Assembly (NCBI GenBank): GCA_002284895.1
Contig: CP015605.1
Coordinates: forward strand, 1,302,001-1,366,000
DNA length: 64,000 nucleotides
Origin: Actinobacteria bacterium IMCC19121
Lineage (GTDB): Bacteria; Actinomycetota; Actinomycetes; Nanopelagicales; Nanopelagicaceae
Reading direction: 5' to 3'
Below are positions 1 to 12,200 of this stretch, piece after piece (the first letter of the stretch is position 1; each line of letters starts with the position of its first letter). Below the pieces are notes generated by a model. The model searched no databases, was not told the DNA's origin, and saw only the letters and a list, made by a program, of their open reading frames with translations. Position numbers and translations under genes: made by a program.

Positions 1-432
1 TGCAACATCGCGCAAAGTCATAGGAGTTTCATCTTCTGCTGCCCGCGTAGCCATTGAATCCATTGCAGTTTTAGCATCATCAATGCCTAAAACTTCAGGC
101 AATGTGCGATGTCCCTTGGGTGTTGCAAGGGAGGCACCCACATCACTGGATATGTATTTGTTCTTTAGCGCCCACTTGGTAAACAAGCGCACGGAGACGG
201 CTCTGCGCGAAATAGTTGTGCGCGATGCACCTTTAACTTGTTGATTAGCTAACCATGAGCGCAGATGGACAAGCTGCAACTGTGAAATTTCACTAAGGCC
301 ACTATTTTCTAGATGCTCTAATAAAGAGGTCAAGTCCCCCATATATGCACGAATTGTGTGAACTGAAAGATTGCGTTCAACTTCTAAATGGCGTTGAAAA
401 GTAGTCAGTAACTTTTCAAAATCTTCGCTCAC
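1..432 (-). CDS. Tyrosine recombinase XerC/XerD, N-terminal part (runs off window)
   Basis: This is the first 144 codons of a site-specific tyrosine recombinase. The visible part begins VSEDFEKLLTTFQRHLEVER and carries the SAM-like core-binding domain of the Xer family (motifs LSVHTIRAYMGDL and SRRAVSVRLFTKWA). The catalytic domain with its Arg/His/Tyr residues lies beyond the left edge. Xer recombinases resolve chromosome dimers at dif. I chose the GTG at 432 because it opens the conserved domain and lies 6 nt after a TAAAGT hexamer that overlaps the cimA stop codon. XerC cannot be separated from XerD on this fragment. Confidence 0.82.
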   Translation of the reverse strand, partial: MSEDFEKLLTTFQRHLEVERNLSVHTIRAYMGDLTSLLEHLENSGLSEISQLQLVHLRSWLANQQVKGASRTTISRRAVSVRLFTKWALKNKYISSDVGASLATPKGHRTLPEVLGIDDAKTAMDSMATRAAEDETPMTLRDVA

Positions 433-438
433 GCGCTA

Positions 439-444
439 ACTTTA
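439..444 (-). promoter_or_regulatory. -10 hexamer of leaderless xer promoter
   Basis: TAAAGT on the minus strand, formed partly by the cimA stop codon, ends 6 nt before the GTG of the recombinase gene. The spacing implies a transcript that starts at or beside the start codon. The -35 box is not obvious. Confidence 0.5.
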
Positions 445-2031
445 CTCGGGTTTGCGTCCCTGACGCAGAAGGCCAAAGGTAACTGCGTCCTCAAGTGCCA
501 TCGCAGAGGCTGCAATAACGTTTTCGTGCACACCAACGGTGTTCCATTCACCCTTGCCATCACTGGTTTCAACTAATACGCGTGTAACAGCGCCTGTGCC
601 CAGACGACCCTCAAGGATGCGCACCTTGTAATCAGTGAGCTCTAGAACTTCTAGCTCTGGATACAGAGTCTTTAATCCAGTGCGCAAAGCATTATCAAAT
701 GCGTTAACCGGACCATTACCAACACCAGAGCACGAAATCTGTTTGCCCATAGCAGTTACTTTCACTTCAGCTTTTGTGAGAATGCTTTGATCTTCAGAGC
801 GCTCAACGGTTGTTAACCAATGGTCGATGGTGAAGAAGGATGGGCGTTTGCCGCTCATTTCTTCGTGTACAAGAAGTTCAAAAGATGCATCTGCTGCTTC
901 GAATGTAAATCCGCGAGATTCCATCTCTTTAACTCGATCAACGATACGGCCAATAAGTTCTTTATCTCCCCCAAGATCAACACCAAGTTCCTGGGACTTT
1001 AATTCGATGGATGCACGCCCAGCCATGTCAGAGACCAACATCCGCATATCGTTTCCAACAGATGCTGGATCTTCATGTTGGTAAAGGGATGGATCAACCT
1101 TGATAGCGCTGGCATGCAGACCAGCCTTATGAGCAAATGCTGAAACTCCCACATACGGCTGACGCGCACTAGAAGAGACGTTTGTAACTTCTGCAACAGC
1201 ATGCGAAATTCTAAATGCTTCGCGAAGAGCATTTTTAGGCAAAACTAATTGCTGCTTCTTGAGCTCTAAGTTGGCAATGATTGTTACAAGATCAGCATTT
1301 CCCGTGCGCTCACCATAACCATTGAGTGTTCCTTGAACATGTGTTGCACCTGCTGCAACTGCAGCCATTGAGTTAGCAACTGCGCAACCTGTGTCGTTGT
1401 GGCAGTGAATTCCAAGACGGGCAGAACTTGCTGTTAAAACATCATGGACAACTTGTGAAAGCTCATCTGGCAACATTCCGCCGTTTGTATCGCACAAAGC
1501 AATCACATCAGCGCCAGCTTCAGCAGCGGTGCGCACTACTTCTAGCGCATATGCACGATTACTTCGATAGCCATCAAAGAAGTGCTCAGCATCTAGAAAT
1601 ACGCGTTGTCCCTCTGAAATTAAGTGACTCACTGAGTCACGAATCATCTCTAGATTTTCATCAAGGGTTGTCTTGAGTGCTAAATCAACGTGGCGATCAA
1701 AAGCCTTTGCGACCAGAGTTACCGCAGGTGCGCCTGAATCACGTAGTGCCCCAAGTAGAACATCATCAGCAGCTTTAACGTTAGGACGTCGTGTGGCACC
1801 AAATGCAACAAAGGTTGCATTCTTTAGTACTAATTCCTTTTTAGCACGTGCAAAAAACTCGGTGTCCTTTGGGTTTGCACCAGGCCATCCGCCTTCGATA
1901 AATCCAACACCAAGTTCATCAAGATGACGTGCGATAGCCAACTTGTCATGAACTGAAAGGTTTAAACCTTCCTGCTGTGCACCATCTCGCAGAGTGGTGT
2001 CATAGATATGAAAGGCATCAGAGACTGGCAT
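442..2031 (-). CDS. cimA: (R)-citramalate synthase
   Basis: It condenses pyruvate with acetyl-CoA to (R)-citramalate, the first step of the threonine-independent route to isoleucine. The 529-aa protein has the HMGL-like TIM barrel (IYDTTLRDGAQQEG at about 9-22, metal-binding HCHND at about 209-213, GERTGNAD) and a C-terminal LeuA-type regulatory domain. Its length and the DTTLRDGAQQEG signature fit the citramalate synthase branch better than actinobacterial 2-isopropylmalate synthase, which is longer and begins differently. Its ATG overlaps the ilvE stop by one base (TAATG), so the two are probably translationally coupled. Position beside ilvE and leuB supports a role in branched-chain synthesis. 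Confidence 0.9.
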   Translation of the reverse strand: MPVSDAFHIYDTTLRDGAQQEGLNLSVHDKLAIARHLDELGVGFIEGGWPGANPKDTEFFARAKKELVLKNATFVAFGATRRPNVKAADDVLLGALRDSGAPAVTLVAKAFDRHVDLALKTTLDENLEMIRDSVSHLISEGQRVFLDAEHFFDGYRSNRAYALEVVRTAAEAGADVIALCDTNGGMLPDELSQVVHDVLTASSARLGIHCHNDTGCAVANSMAAVAAGATHVQGTLNGYGERTGNADLVTIIANLELKKQQLVLPKNALREAFRISHAVAEVTNVSSSARQPYVGVSAFAHKAGLHASAIKVDPSLYQHEDPASVGNDMRMLVSDMAGRASIELKSQELGVDLGGDKELIGRIVDRVKEMESRGFTFEAADASFELLVHEEMSGKRPSFFTIDHWLTTVERSEDQSILTKAEVKVTAMGKQISCSGVGNGPVNAFDNALRTGLKTLYPELEVLELTDYKVRILEGRLGTGAVTRVLVETSDGKGEWNTVGVHENVIAASAMALEDAVTFGLLRQGRKPE

Positions 2032-3110
2032 TAGCAGACCTTACGTACCCAACCGTGTGTGTCAGGGGTTGTGCCATGTTGAATTGCGAGCAAATGATTG
2101 CGAATTTGCATAGTGATCACACCAGGTTGTCCGTCGCCAGTCACCCACGTGCCCATGTTGGATTTAGCAGTACCAACTGGAGAAACAACTGCAGCCGTTC
2201 CGCATGCAAAGATCTCAGAGATTTCACCGGATGAAACGCCGTCGCGCCAGTCATCAATACTCAGCATTACTTCTTCGGTTTTATAGCCAAGATCTTTAGC
2301 GACAGAAAGAATTGAATCACGCGTAATTCCTGGCAGTAATGTTCCAGTTAACTTTGGAGTGATGACAGTTGCATCTGCCCCTTTTCCCTTAACAAAGTAA
2401 AGGTTCATGCCGCCCATCTCTTCAACCCACTTGCGCTCTTTTGCATCAATCCACACAACCTGATCGCAACCCTCTTTAGCTGCAGCTTTTTGTGCAACCA
2501 GTGATGCTGCATAGTTTCCACCACATTTGGCTTCACCTGTTCCACCTTGTGCGGCTCGAACATATTCAGTTGAAATCCACACAGAAACAGCCTTTGAAGG
2601 ATCAAAGTAAGCGCCGGCCGGTGTTGCTATAAGAATGTATGTGGCCTTGTTAGTTGGGCGAACGCCTAAACCGACTTCGGTTGCAATCATAAATGGGCGA
2701 ATATATAAAGACTCCCCAATTTTGTTTGGTACCCAACCTGCATCTTGCTTAACTAAAGTTTCAACTGTTTCTAGAAAGAGCGCTTCTGGCATCTCTGGCA
2801 AAGCTAAACGCTTAGCCGAGTTGGCAAAACGCTTTGCATTTGCATCAGGGCGAAAGAGTGAGATTGATCCATCAGGTTGGCGATAAGCCTTCATGCCTTC
2901 AAAGATTTCCTGACCGTAGTGAAAAACCGCTGTCGCTGGATCCAATGAGAGTGGACCATAAGGCTTTAACTCTGGTTCTGCCCAGCCATCTTTTTCAGTC
3001 CACTCACACACAACCATGTGGTCGGTGTAGTACTTACCGAATCCACCTTCAGCAACAAGTGCATCACGAGTTGCTGCATCTTTCGCATGTGGATTGAGTG
3101 TGATTTTCAT
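2031..3110 (-). CDS. ilvE: Branched-chain amino acid aminotransferase
   Basis: This PLP enzyme transfers the amino group of glutamate to the 2-keto acids of valine, leucine and isoleucine, the last step of all three pathways. At 359 aa it is the usual length for the actinobacterial class IV aminotransferase. Visible landmarks are FHYGQEIFEGMKAYR near residue 65, the region around EAKCGGNYAASLVAQKAA, which carries the PLP lysine, and GTAAVVSPVG near the C terminus. It lies between leuB (3 nt upstream) and cimA (1-nt overlap) in a continuous minus-strand operon. Confidence 0.95.
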   Translation of the reverse strand: MKITLNPHAKDAATRDALVAEGGFGKYYTDHMVVCEWTEKDGWAEPELKPYGPLSLDPATAVFHYGQEIFEGMKAYRQPDGSISLFRPDANAKRFANSAKRLALPEMPEALFLETVETLVKQDAGWVPNKIGESLYIRPFMIATEVGLGVRPTNKATYILIATPAGAYFDPSKAVSVWISTEYVRAAQGGTGEAKCGGNYAASLVAQKAAAKEGCDQVVWIDAKERKWVEEMGGMNLYFVKGKGADATVITPKLTGTLLPGITRDSILSVAKDLGYKTEEVMLSIDDWRDGVSSGEISEIFACGTAAVVSPVGTAKSNMGTWVTGDGQPGVITMQIRNHLLAIQHGTTPDTHGWVRKVC

Positions 3111-3113
3111 GTT

Positions 3114-4147
3114 TTATAGCGCTGCGACTAGCGCATCTCCCACTTCACTTGTGCTTCGCTTCTTGTCGCCTCGCGCTAATAAATCAGCCGCAACCGCGCG
3201 CTCAACATCACGTGCAGCATCGCTATAACCCAAGTGATCGAGCATCATCGCAACAGACATAACTGTGGCAGTTGGATCTGCAATATTTTTTCCAGCAATA
3301 TCTGGAGCTGAGCCATGTACAGGCTCAAACATTGATGGGAATTTTCCGGTTGGATTAATATTTCCTGAAGCCGCTAAACCAATTCCGCCACAGATGGCAG
3401 CTGCAATATCGGTCAAGATATCGCCGAATAGGTTATCCGTTACGACAACATCAAAGCGCTCTGGGTTAGTTACAAAGAACATTGACGCTGCATCAACATG
3501 TAAATAGTCAGTGGTAACAGTTGGGTATTCCTTGGCAACTTCATTGAATGTGCGAGTCCACAGACCACCTGCACGGGTCAACACGTTGTTTTTGTGTACC
3601 AAAGTTAGCTTCTTGCGCTCACGCTTTGAGGCGCGCTCGAAAGCATCGCGAATCACTCGCTCTGCTCCACGGCGGGTGTTCAAACTTTCCTCCGTTGCAA
3701 TCTCTGCATCAGTACCTTCAGCAAGGACTCCCCCAGCACCAACATAGGGACCTTCGGTTCCTTCGCGCACAACCACAAAATCAATTGGAGCCTTAGTTGC
3801 TAACGGTCCAGTCACACCAGGCATTAAACGTGCAGGGCGCAAATTAATGTAGTGATCAAAAGCAAAACGCAGCTTCAATAAAAGTCCACGCTCTAATACG
3901 CCAGATGGAACTGTTGGATCTCCAACTGCACCCAGCAAAATTACATCCTTGGTTGCAATCTCATCCAAAATAGATTGTGGAAGAACTTCACCTGTACGGT
4001 GCCAAAAACCAGCACCTAAGTCATATGAAGTGCGCTTGAAACTGACGTCATACTTCTTTGCCACAACATCAAGAACTTTCAGGCCCTCATTAACTACCTC
4101 TGGGCCGATTCCATCACCGGCGATAACAGCTAAGTTAATAGTTTTCA

Positions 4148-4148
<1 letters not shown>
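3114..4148 (-). CDS. leuB: 3-isopropylmalate dehydrogenase
   Basis: It oxidises and decarboxylates 3-isopropylmalate to 2-ketoisocaproate with NAD. In organisms with CimA the same enzyme usually also converts 3-methylmalate to 2-ketobutyrate. The 344-aa protein starts [19 protein letters not shown] and has the family signatures [20 protein letters not shown] and [20 protein letters not shown]. No leuA, leuC or leuD is present in the window. The start codon overlaps the serA stop (TAATG), indicating coupled translation. Direct linkage to cimA suggests that it serves both leucine and isoleucine synthesis. Confidence 0.95.
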
Positions 4149-6782
<2,634 letters not shown>

Positions 6783-7070
6783 TTAGTTCTGGTAATCGGG
6801 TTGAGTGTCGTGAACTGTTGGTGCTGCCTTATTTGGAACTATTTCCTTGATAGAAATTACATTGATCAACTTATCGAGCTGAGCAATAACTTGCTCGAGA
6901 GCATGGCCTTCCAAATTAACCACAATGTCCATCTGCGAGATGGTTGGGTCAGCTGTTGGACCAACTGATAAGCGTTCAATGTTGTAAGCACGGCGAGAAA
7001 ATAGACCTGCAACGCGGGCCAATACGCCTGGTGAGTTCTCTACTAAAACCTCGAGTGTGTGTTGGGCCAT
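6783..7070 (-). CDS. ilvN: Acetolactate synthase small (regulatory) subunit, short single-ACT form
   Basis: The regulatory subunit activates IlvB and confers valine feedback inhibition. The protein is only 95 aa: one ACT domain (HTLEVLVENSPGVLARVAGL, then RRAYNIERLSVG) and a short tail. Actinobacterial IlvN is normally about 165-175 aa with a second C-terminal domain. That domain is missing, and the 12-nt gap to ilvC leaves no room for a frameshifted remnant. Short IlvN/IlvM of similar length exist in enterobacteria, so it may still work. AGGAG before the ATG and a 2-nt gap to ilvB mark operon translation. Confidence 0.9.
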   Translation of the reverse strand: MAQHTLEVLVENSPGVLARVAGLFSRRAYNIERLSVGPTADPTISQMDIVVNLEGHALEQVIAQLDKLINVISIKEIVPNKAAPTVHDTQPDYQN

Positions 7071-7072
7071 TT

Positions 7073-8809
7073 TTATAGCTCCTGTGAATCCCAGTCAGGC
7101 GCGGTTTCACGCGCAATCTTAATATCATCATTTGATGCACCAGCTGCAACCATTGGCCACACCATTGCATCACGATGCACACGGAAATCAATCACAACAG
7201 GTTGATCATTGATTCCCATTGCCTTTTCAATTGTTGCATCAACATCTTCTTCACGCTCGCAACTCAAACCAACGCAACCCATAGCTTCTGCAAGCATTGG
7301 GAAGTTAGGAACGCGCTTAGAATCAAGGCTTGTATTTGAATATCGGCCTTCATAGAACAGGGTCTGCCACTGGCGAACCATTCCAAGAGATTCGTTATTA
7401 ATGATTGCAACCTTGATTGGAATGTTATTGAGTGCGCACGTCACAAGCTCTTGATTAGTCATCTGGAAACAACCATCACCATCAATTGCCCACACAGTTG
7501 TGTCAGGTGCTCCAACTTTTGCACCCATCGCCGCAGGAACTGCATATCCCATAGTTCCTAAACCACCTGAGTTAAGCCAGGTGCGCGGGTTTTCATAAGA
7601 AACAAATTGGGAAGCCCACATTTGATGTTGACCAACACCTGCAGCAAAAATTGCTTCAGGGCCAGAGATTTTTCCAAGTCTTTCAATTACATACTGAGGA
7701 GATAGTGCACCATCACTTGGTTTGTCATAGCCAAGTGGGTATGCCGCTTTTAGTGAATTCATCTGACGCAACCAAGGAGTTAAATCTGGTTGGTTCTTTC
7801 CAAGTGCTGCTTTAAGGGCTGGAATCAGCGCAGAGATAGTGTTTTTGAGATCACCCAAAACTGCAACATCTGCGAAGCGGTTCTTACCAATTTCAGCGGG
7901 GTCAACGTCTGCGTGGATAACCTTGGCATTTACAGCAAAAGTTGAAAGTTTTCCTGTCACACGATCGTCAAAGCGTGCACCTAAAGTTATAAGCAAATCT
8001 GCCTTTTGCAGCGCCGTCACTGCTGCAACAGTTCCGTGCATTCCTGGCATTCCAAGGTTGAGTGGATGACTATCAGGGAAAGCACCACGTGCCATCAGAG
8101 TTGTTACAACTGGTGCACCAAGTAATTGCGCAAGTTCTAGCAATTCACGGGAAGCATTTGCCTTAATTACTCCGCCGCCAACATAAAAGACTGGCTTGCT
8201 CGATTGTGTAATTAGAGCGGCAGCATCAAGGATTGCTTGGTTATCTGGAACAAGCTTTGGTTTGTAGCCAGCCAAATTGACCGAAGTTGGATACTTAAAA
8301 TCTGTCATGGCTTGCAAAGCATCTTTTGCAATATCTACTAGCACTGGACCAGGGCGACCTGTGCTTGCAATATGGAAAGCTTCTGCGATTGCTCGCGGGA
8401 TGTCGGCAGGGTTGGTGATTAAATAATTGTGTTTTGCAAATGGCATGGTGATGCCGCGAATATCTGCTTCTTGAAATGCATCGGTTCCAATTGCAACAGA
8501 TGGAACCTGGCCAGTAATGGCAACAACTGGAACTGAATCCATCGCAGCATCGGCCAGAGGTGTCACAAGATTTGTTGCACCTGGACCTGATGTTGCAATA
8601 CACACACCAACTCGACCAGTTACTTGGGCATAACCAGTTGCTGCATGTCCTGCGCCTTGTTCATGGCGAACGAGAATATGGCGGATGGAGCTAGAGAAAA
8701 TTGGATCGTAGGCTGGCAAAATCGCACCGCCTGGGATTCCAAACATGACATCAACGCCGGCAGCTTCAAGTGATGCCACAAGTGAACTGGCCCCAGTCAT
8801 TTGACTCAT
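7073..8809 (-). CDS. ilvB: Acetolactate synthase large (catalytic) subunit
   Basis: This TPP- and FAD-dependent enzyme joins two pyruvates to acetolactate, or pyruvate and 2-ketobutyrate to acetohydroxybutyrate. The three domains of the POX family are visible: N-terminal PYR domain with the catalytic Glu in [16 protein letters not shown], a central domain, and the TPP/Mg motif from [14 protein letters not shown] to IINN. I place the start at the ATG at 8809 ([11 protein letters not shown], 578 aa), because GGGAGAAG stands just upstream; an ATG 27 nt further up has no such site. It is the first structural gene after the attenuated leader. Confidence 0.95.
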   Translation of the reverse strand: MSQMTGASSLVASLEAAGVDVMFGIPGGAILPAYDPIFSSSIRHILVRHEQGAGHAATGYAQVTGRVGVCIATSGPGATNLVTPLADAAMDSVPVVAITGQVPSVAIGTDAFQEADIRGITMPFAKHNYLITNPADIPRAIAEAFHIASTGRPGPVLVDIAKDALQAMTDFKYPTSVNLAGYKPKLVPDNQAILDAAALITQSSKPVFYVGGGVIKANASRELLELAQLLGAPVVTTLMARGAFPDSHPLNLGMPGMHGTVAAVTALQKADLLITLGARFDDRVTGKLSTFAVNAKVIHADVDPAEIGKNRFADVAVLGDLKNTISALIPALKAALGKNQPDLTPWLRQMNSLKAAYPLGYDKPSDGALSPQYVIERLGKISGPEAIFAAGVGQHQMWASQFVSYENPRTWLNSGGLGTMGYAVPAAMGAKVGAPDTTVWAIDGDGCFQMTNQELVTCALNNIPIKVAIINNESLGMVRQWQTLFYEGRYSNTSLDSKRVPNFPMLAEAMGCVGLSCEREEDVDATIEKAMGINDQPVVIDFRVHRDAMVWPMVAAGASNDDIKIARETAPDWDSQEL

Positions 8810-8852
8810 TGTTCTTCTCCCTTCGTTGCGGTGCATTTAAAGTGGTAAAACG

Positions 8853-8876
8853 AAAAAACCCTCAGATAACTGAGGG
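8853..8876 (-). terminator. Intrinsic terminator of the ilvB leader (attenuator)
   Basis: On the minus strand a perfect 7-bp stem CCCTCAG/CTGAGGG with a TTAT loop is followed by six T residues. It stands between the leader peptide stop and the ilvB ribosome-binding site, so it would end transcription before ilvB when it forms. Confidence 0.85.
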
Positions 8877-8878
8877 CG

Positions 8879-8905
8879 GCGCATGATCATCGTTAGATCA
8901 CGCGC
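8879..8905 (-). promoter_or_regulatory. Second leader hairpin between the leader peptide and terminator
   Basis: GCGCGTGATC pairs with GATCATGCGC around a 7-nt loop (one G-U pair in RNA). It begins 2 nt after the leader peptide stop and ends 2 nt before the terminator stem. It may be a pause hairpin or part of an alternative fold. I could not identify the antiterminator pairing by eye. Confidence 0.6.
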
Positions 8906-8907
8906 TG

Positions 8908-8937
8908 CTAAATCACCACCACAAATGTTGTGCTCAT
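8908..8937 (-). CDS. ilvB leader peptide (Val/Ile-rich, 9 aa)
   Basis: The 9-codon ORF reads MSTTFVVVI followed by TAG. GGAG lies 9 nt before its ATG. Three consecutive valine codons and one isoleucine codon sit directly upstream of a hairpin and an intrinsic terminator in front of ilvB. This is the classical arrangement for ribosome-mediated attenuation by the supply of Val-tRNA and Ile-tRNA. Leader peptides before ilvB are known in other Actinobacteria such as Corynebacterium. Translation has not been shown; the assignment rests on codon content, ribosome-binding site and context. Confidence 0.78.
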   Translation of the reverse strand: MSTTFVVVI

Positions 8938-8967
8938 GGGGATATTCTCCAATGAATTACGCATAAG

Positions 8968-8973
8968 AGTCAA
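8968..8973 (-). promoter_or_regulatory. Candidate -35 box of the ilvB leader promoter
   Basis: TTGACT on the minus strand lies immediately downstream of an 18-bp palindrome. No convincing -10 hexamer is found at standard spacing, so the promoter is tentative. Confidence 0.3.
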
Positions 8974-8976
8974 GAC

Positions 8977-8994
8977 ATGAGATGCACATCTCAT
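8977..8994. promoter_or_regulatory. 18-bp palindrome upstream of the ilvB leader (possible operator)
   Basis: ATGAGATG and CATCTCAT are perfect 8-bp arms around a 2-nt centre. The element lies in the ilvD-ilvB gap, 3 nt upstream of a TTGACT. A repressor or activator site is inferred; there is no T run, so it is not an intrinsic terminator of ilvD. Confidence 0.45.
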
Positions 8995-9008
8995 AATTTG
9001 AGCCAGCT

Positions 9009-10682
9009 TTACTCGCAGACCGCACCTTTGGAAGCAGATCCCACCAGCTTTGAATACTTAGCCAAGACACCTCGGCTGTATTTGTGACCCAAAGGCTTCC
9101 AGCCAACTTTTCTGGCCTCAAGCTCTTTAGGCTCTACAAGTAAATCCAACGTGCGCTTGTTGATGTCAATGCGTACTAAATCGCCATCTTTAATAAATGC
9201 AATCGGTCCCCCATCAACGGCCTCTGGTGCAACGTGACCAACGCACAAACCAGTTGATCCACCAGAAAAACGCCCATCGGTTAAAAGCAGAGTTGATTTA
9301 CCAAGACCTGCACCTTTGATTGCACCCGTGATCATTAACATTTCGCGCATACCTGGTCCACCTTTTGGACCCTCATAGCGAATCACAACAACATCACCGG
9401 CTTGAATAGTTCCATTTTCAAGTGCATCCATTGCAGCTTGTTCGCGCTCGAACACTCGTGCAGGTCCTTCAAAAGTTTCAATACCAATTCCCGCTGTCTT
9501 GCAGACTGCTCCATCAGTGGCAAGAGTTCCACCTAAAATAGTAATTCCGATGTCTGTAGATATTGGAGATGAAACTGCACGCAAAATCTGTCCATCTGGA
9601 TCTGGTGGCGCAATATCTTTCAGGTTCTCGGCCATTGTCTTACCTGTGACAGTGAGAACATCGCCGTGAAGAAGGCCTGCATCAAGTAATCCCTTTAACA
9701 CAACTGGAATTCCACCGACTTTATCAACATCACTCATAACAAATTTACCGAATGGCTTGAGATCTCCAAGTAGTGGAACCTTTGAGCCAATACGGTGGAA
9801 GTCATTAAGTTCAAGATCTACTTCGGCTTCATATGCAATGGCAAGTAAGTGAAGAACAGCATTTGTTGAGCCACCTAAGGCCATCAAAATTGTGATTGCA
9901 TTTTCAAAGGCTTGCTTTGTCAAAATATCGCGAGTGGTGATTCCTTGGCGAATGAGTTCAACTACGGCAGCACCTGACGCAATTGCATAAGTGTCGCGGC
10001 GACGATCAACTGCAGGAGGCGCAGCAGATCCAGGAAGTGAAAGCCCAATAGCTTCACCAATACTTGCCATGGTGTTTGCTGTGTACATTCCACCGCAAGC
10101 ACCTTCACCAGGACAGATTGCACGTTCAATTTGGTCCACGCGCTCTTGTGTAATTAATCCACGTGCACAAGCACCAACGGCCTCAAATGCATCGATGATT
10201 GTTACATCTTTGCCATCAACTTGGCCTGGCAATGTAGATCCTGCATAAACAAAAACGCTTGCAACATCAATACGCGCTGCAGCCATCATCATGCCTGGAA
10301 GGGATTTATCGCAACCAGCAAAAGTAACCATTCCATCTAAACGCTCTGCCTGCATAACTGCTTCAACAGAGTCTGCAATAACTTCACGAGAAACTAATGA
10401 AAAGTGCATTCCTTCATGGCCCATTGAAATTCCATCAGAGACAGAAATGGTTCCAAATTGCATTGGGAAGCCACCTGCATCTAGAACTCCTTGCTTTGAT
10501 GCTTTTGCTAGGCGATCTAAAGATAAGTTACATGGAGTAATTTCATTCCACGATGAAGCAATACCAATTTGTGGTTTAACCCAGTCTTCATCGCCCATTC
10601 CAACTGCACGCAACATTCCACGCGCTGGGGCACGCTCTAATCCATCAGTAACAACACCTGAGCGCGGTTTCATGTTTGGCAT
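9009..10682 (-). CDS. ilvD: Dihydroxy-acid dehydratase
   Basis: It dehydrates the dihydroxy acids to the keto acid precursors of valine and isoleucine, using an iron-sulfur cluster. The 557-aa protein has the cluster-binding cysteines in [12 protein letters not shown] and [17 protein letters not shown], and the conserved [11 protein letters not shown] and [14 protein letters not shown] motifs. It is separated from ilvB by 199 nt that hold the attenuator. The ATG at 10682 follows a TAGACT hexamer by 6 nt, with the hexamer overlapping the gatB stop, so a leaderless start is likely. A second ATG three codons in is possible. Confidence 0.95.
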   Translation of the reverse strand: MPNMKPRSGVVTDGLERAPARGMLRAVGMGDEDWVKPQIGIASSWNEITPCNLSLDRLAKASKQGVLDAGGFPMQFGTISVSDGISMGHEGMHFSLVSREVIADSVEAVMQAERLDGMVTFAGCDKSLPGMMMAAARIDVASVFVYAGSTLPGQVDGKDVTIIDAFEAVGACARGLITQERVDQIERAICPGEGACGGMYTANTMASIGEAIGLSLPGSAAPPAVDRRRDTYAIASGAAVVELIRQGITTRDILTKQAFENAITILMALGGSTNAVLHLLAIAYEAEVDLELNDFHRIGSKVPLLGDLKPFGKFVMSDVDKVGGIPVVLKGLLDAGLLHGDVLTVTGKTMAENLKDIAPPDPDGQILRAVSSPISTDIGITILGGTLATDGAVCKTAGIGIETFEGPARVFEREQAAMDALENGTIQAGDVVVIRYEGPKGGPGMREMLMITGAIKGAGLGKSTLLLTDGRFSGGSTGLCVGHVAPEAVDGGPIAFIKDGDLVRIDINKRTLDLLVEPKELEARKVGWKPLGHKYSRGVLAKYSKLVGSASKGAVCE

Positions 10683-10688
10683 GTGCTC

Positions 10689-10694
10689 AGTCTA
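10689..10694 (-). promoter_or_regulatory. -10 hexamer of leaderless ilvD promoter
   Basis: TAGACT on the minus strand, overlapping the gatB stop TAG, stands 6 nt before the ilvD ATG. ilvD can thus be transcribed separately from the gat operon. Confidence 0.5.
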
Positions 10695-12200
10695 GCCTTC
10701 TGATTGTCCAAGATGAGCTAATAAAAGCGCACGAACTTTAGCTGCATCGGCTTGACCCTTAGTATCTTTCATAACCATTCCAATTAATGCACCAGCTGCT
10801 GGTAAATGACCATCACGAACTTTTTGTGCAGTCTCAGGTTGGCCAGCACATGCACGCTCGATTGCAGCCATCAACGCTGAATCATCATTTACAACTTTAA
10901 TTCCACGAGCTGCAATAACTGCTGAAGGCTTTCCTTCTCCGGCGATAACACCTTCAACAACTTGGCGAGCTAATTTATCCGTTAATTCTCCAGCATTAAC
11001 AAGGGCCACAATCTCAGCCACATCTGTTGCTGAGATTGGTAGATTCTTGATTGCAACATCTTTTTCGTTAGCAATTCGAGAAATCTCACCCAACCACCAG
11101 CTACGTGCTTTAGCAGGATCAGCGCCCAGTGCCACAGTTGCTTCAACAACATCTAATACGTCAGCGTTAATCATTGCTGACATTTCCTTATCCGGAACTG
11201 CCCACTGTTCTTGCAAACGTTTGCGATGGATGGATGGTCGCTCAGGCAAAGCTGCACGAAGTTGTTCAATCCATGCAGCATCTGGTGCCACTGGAACTAA
11301 ATCTGGTTCTGGGAAATAACGGTAATCCTCTGCCTGTTCTTTCGAGCGGCCAGAGCGAGTTAAACCGGTGTCCTCTTGGAAGTGACGAGTCTCTTGTACA
11401 ACGCGCTCTCCATTATTGAGACGCTCAGCATGGCGAATCATTTCGCCTCGAATAGCACGCTCAACAGAGCGAAGTGAGTTAACGTTTTTAGTCTCAGAGC
11501 GTGTTCCAAGAACATCTGAACCAATTAGGCGCAATGAAACGTTTGCATCGCAGCGAAGTGATCCTTGCTCCATCTTCACATCACTAACACCGAGTGAGCG
11601 CAAGATGTCACGGAGTTCTGCAACGTAAGCCTTTGCAACCTCAGGGGCATATTTTCCTGTGCCAGGAACAATCTTGGTAACAATTTCAACTAAAGGAATT
11701 CCTGCACGGTTGTAATCAAGAAGTGAATACTCTGCGCCATGAATGCGACCAGTAGCACCGCCGACGTGTAAAGACTTTCCGGTGTCTTCTTCCATATGAA
11801 CACGCTCAACTTCAATGCGGAACACCTTTGGACCTTCATCGGTTTCAATCTCAACATCAACGTATCCGTTGACACAGATTGGTTCGTCATACTGTGAAAT
11901 CTGGAAGTTCTTTGGCATATCAGGATAGAAATAGTTCTTACGTGCAAAGCGACTAAAAGGTGCAATTGAGCAGTTCAATGCAAGACCAATTTTGATCGTT
12001 GATTCAATCGCCTTCTCGTTAACAGTTGGCAACGCTCCTGGCAGTGCTAAACAGACTGGGCAGGTTTGTGTATTTGGTTCAGCTCCGAAAATAGTAGAAC
12101 AACCACAAAACATCTTTGAGTTTGTATTGAGTTCAACGTGTACTTCAAGGCCCAGTACTGGTTCGTACTTAGCTACAACTTCCTCGTATGTCAGGCTCAT
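10692..12200 (-). CDS. gatB: Asp-tRNA(Asn)/Glu-tRNA(Gln) amidotransferase subunit B
   Basis: GatB binds mischarged Glu-tRNA(Gln) or Asp-tRNA(Asn) and activates the acyl group with ATP before ammonia transfer from GatA. The 502-aa protein has the family signature region ([45 protein letters not shown]) and a C-terminal YqeY-like tail domain. GCC-type cysteines CGC and CPVC near the N terminus suggest a zinc site. It overlaps gatA by 4 nt in the order gatC-gatA-gatB. Confidence 0.96.
   Translation of the reverse strand: MSLTYEEVVAKYEPVLGLEVHVELNTNSKMFCGCSTIFGAEPNTQTCPVCLALPGALPTVNEKAIESTIKIGLALNCSIAPFSRFARKNYFYPDMPKNFQISQYDEPICVNGYVDVEIETDEGPKVFRIEVERVHMEEDTGKSLHVGGATGRIHGAEYSLLDYNRAGIPLVEIVTKIVPGTGKYAPEVAKAYVAELRDILRSLGVSDVKMEQGSLRCDANVSLRLIGSDVLGTRSETKNVNSLRSVERAIRGEMIRHAERLNNGERVVQETRHFQEDTGLTRSGRSKEQAEDYRYFPEPDLVPVAPDAAWIEQLRAALPERPSIHRKRLQEQWAVPDKEMSAMINADVLDVVEATVALGADPAKARSWWLGEISRIANEKDVAIKNLPISATDVAEIVALVNAGELTDKLARQVVEGVIAGEGKPSAVIAARGIKVVNDDSALMAAIERACAGQPETAQKVRDGHLPAAGALIGMVMKDTKGQADAAKVRALLLAHLGQSEG

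Noticed and set aside
820-1084. Open frames antisense to cimA and to many other genes
   Set aside because: They lie in other frames of strongly conserved genes, lack ribosome-binding sites and show no family motifs; treated as coincidental.
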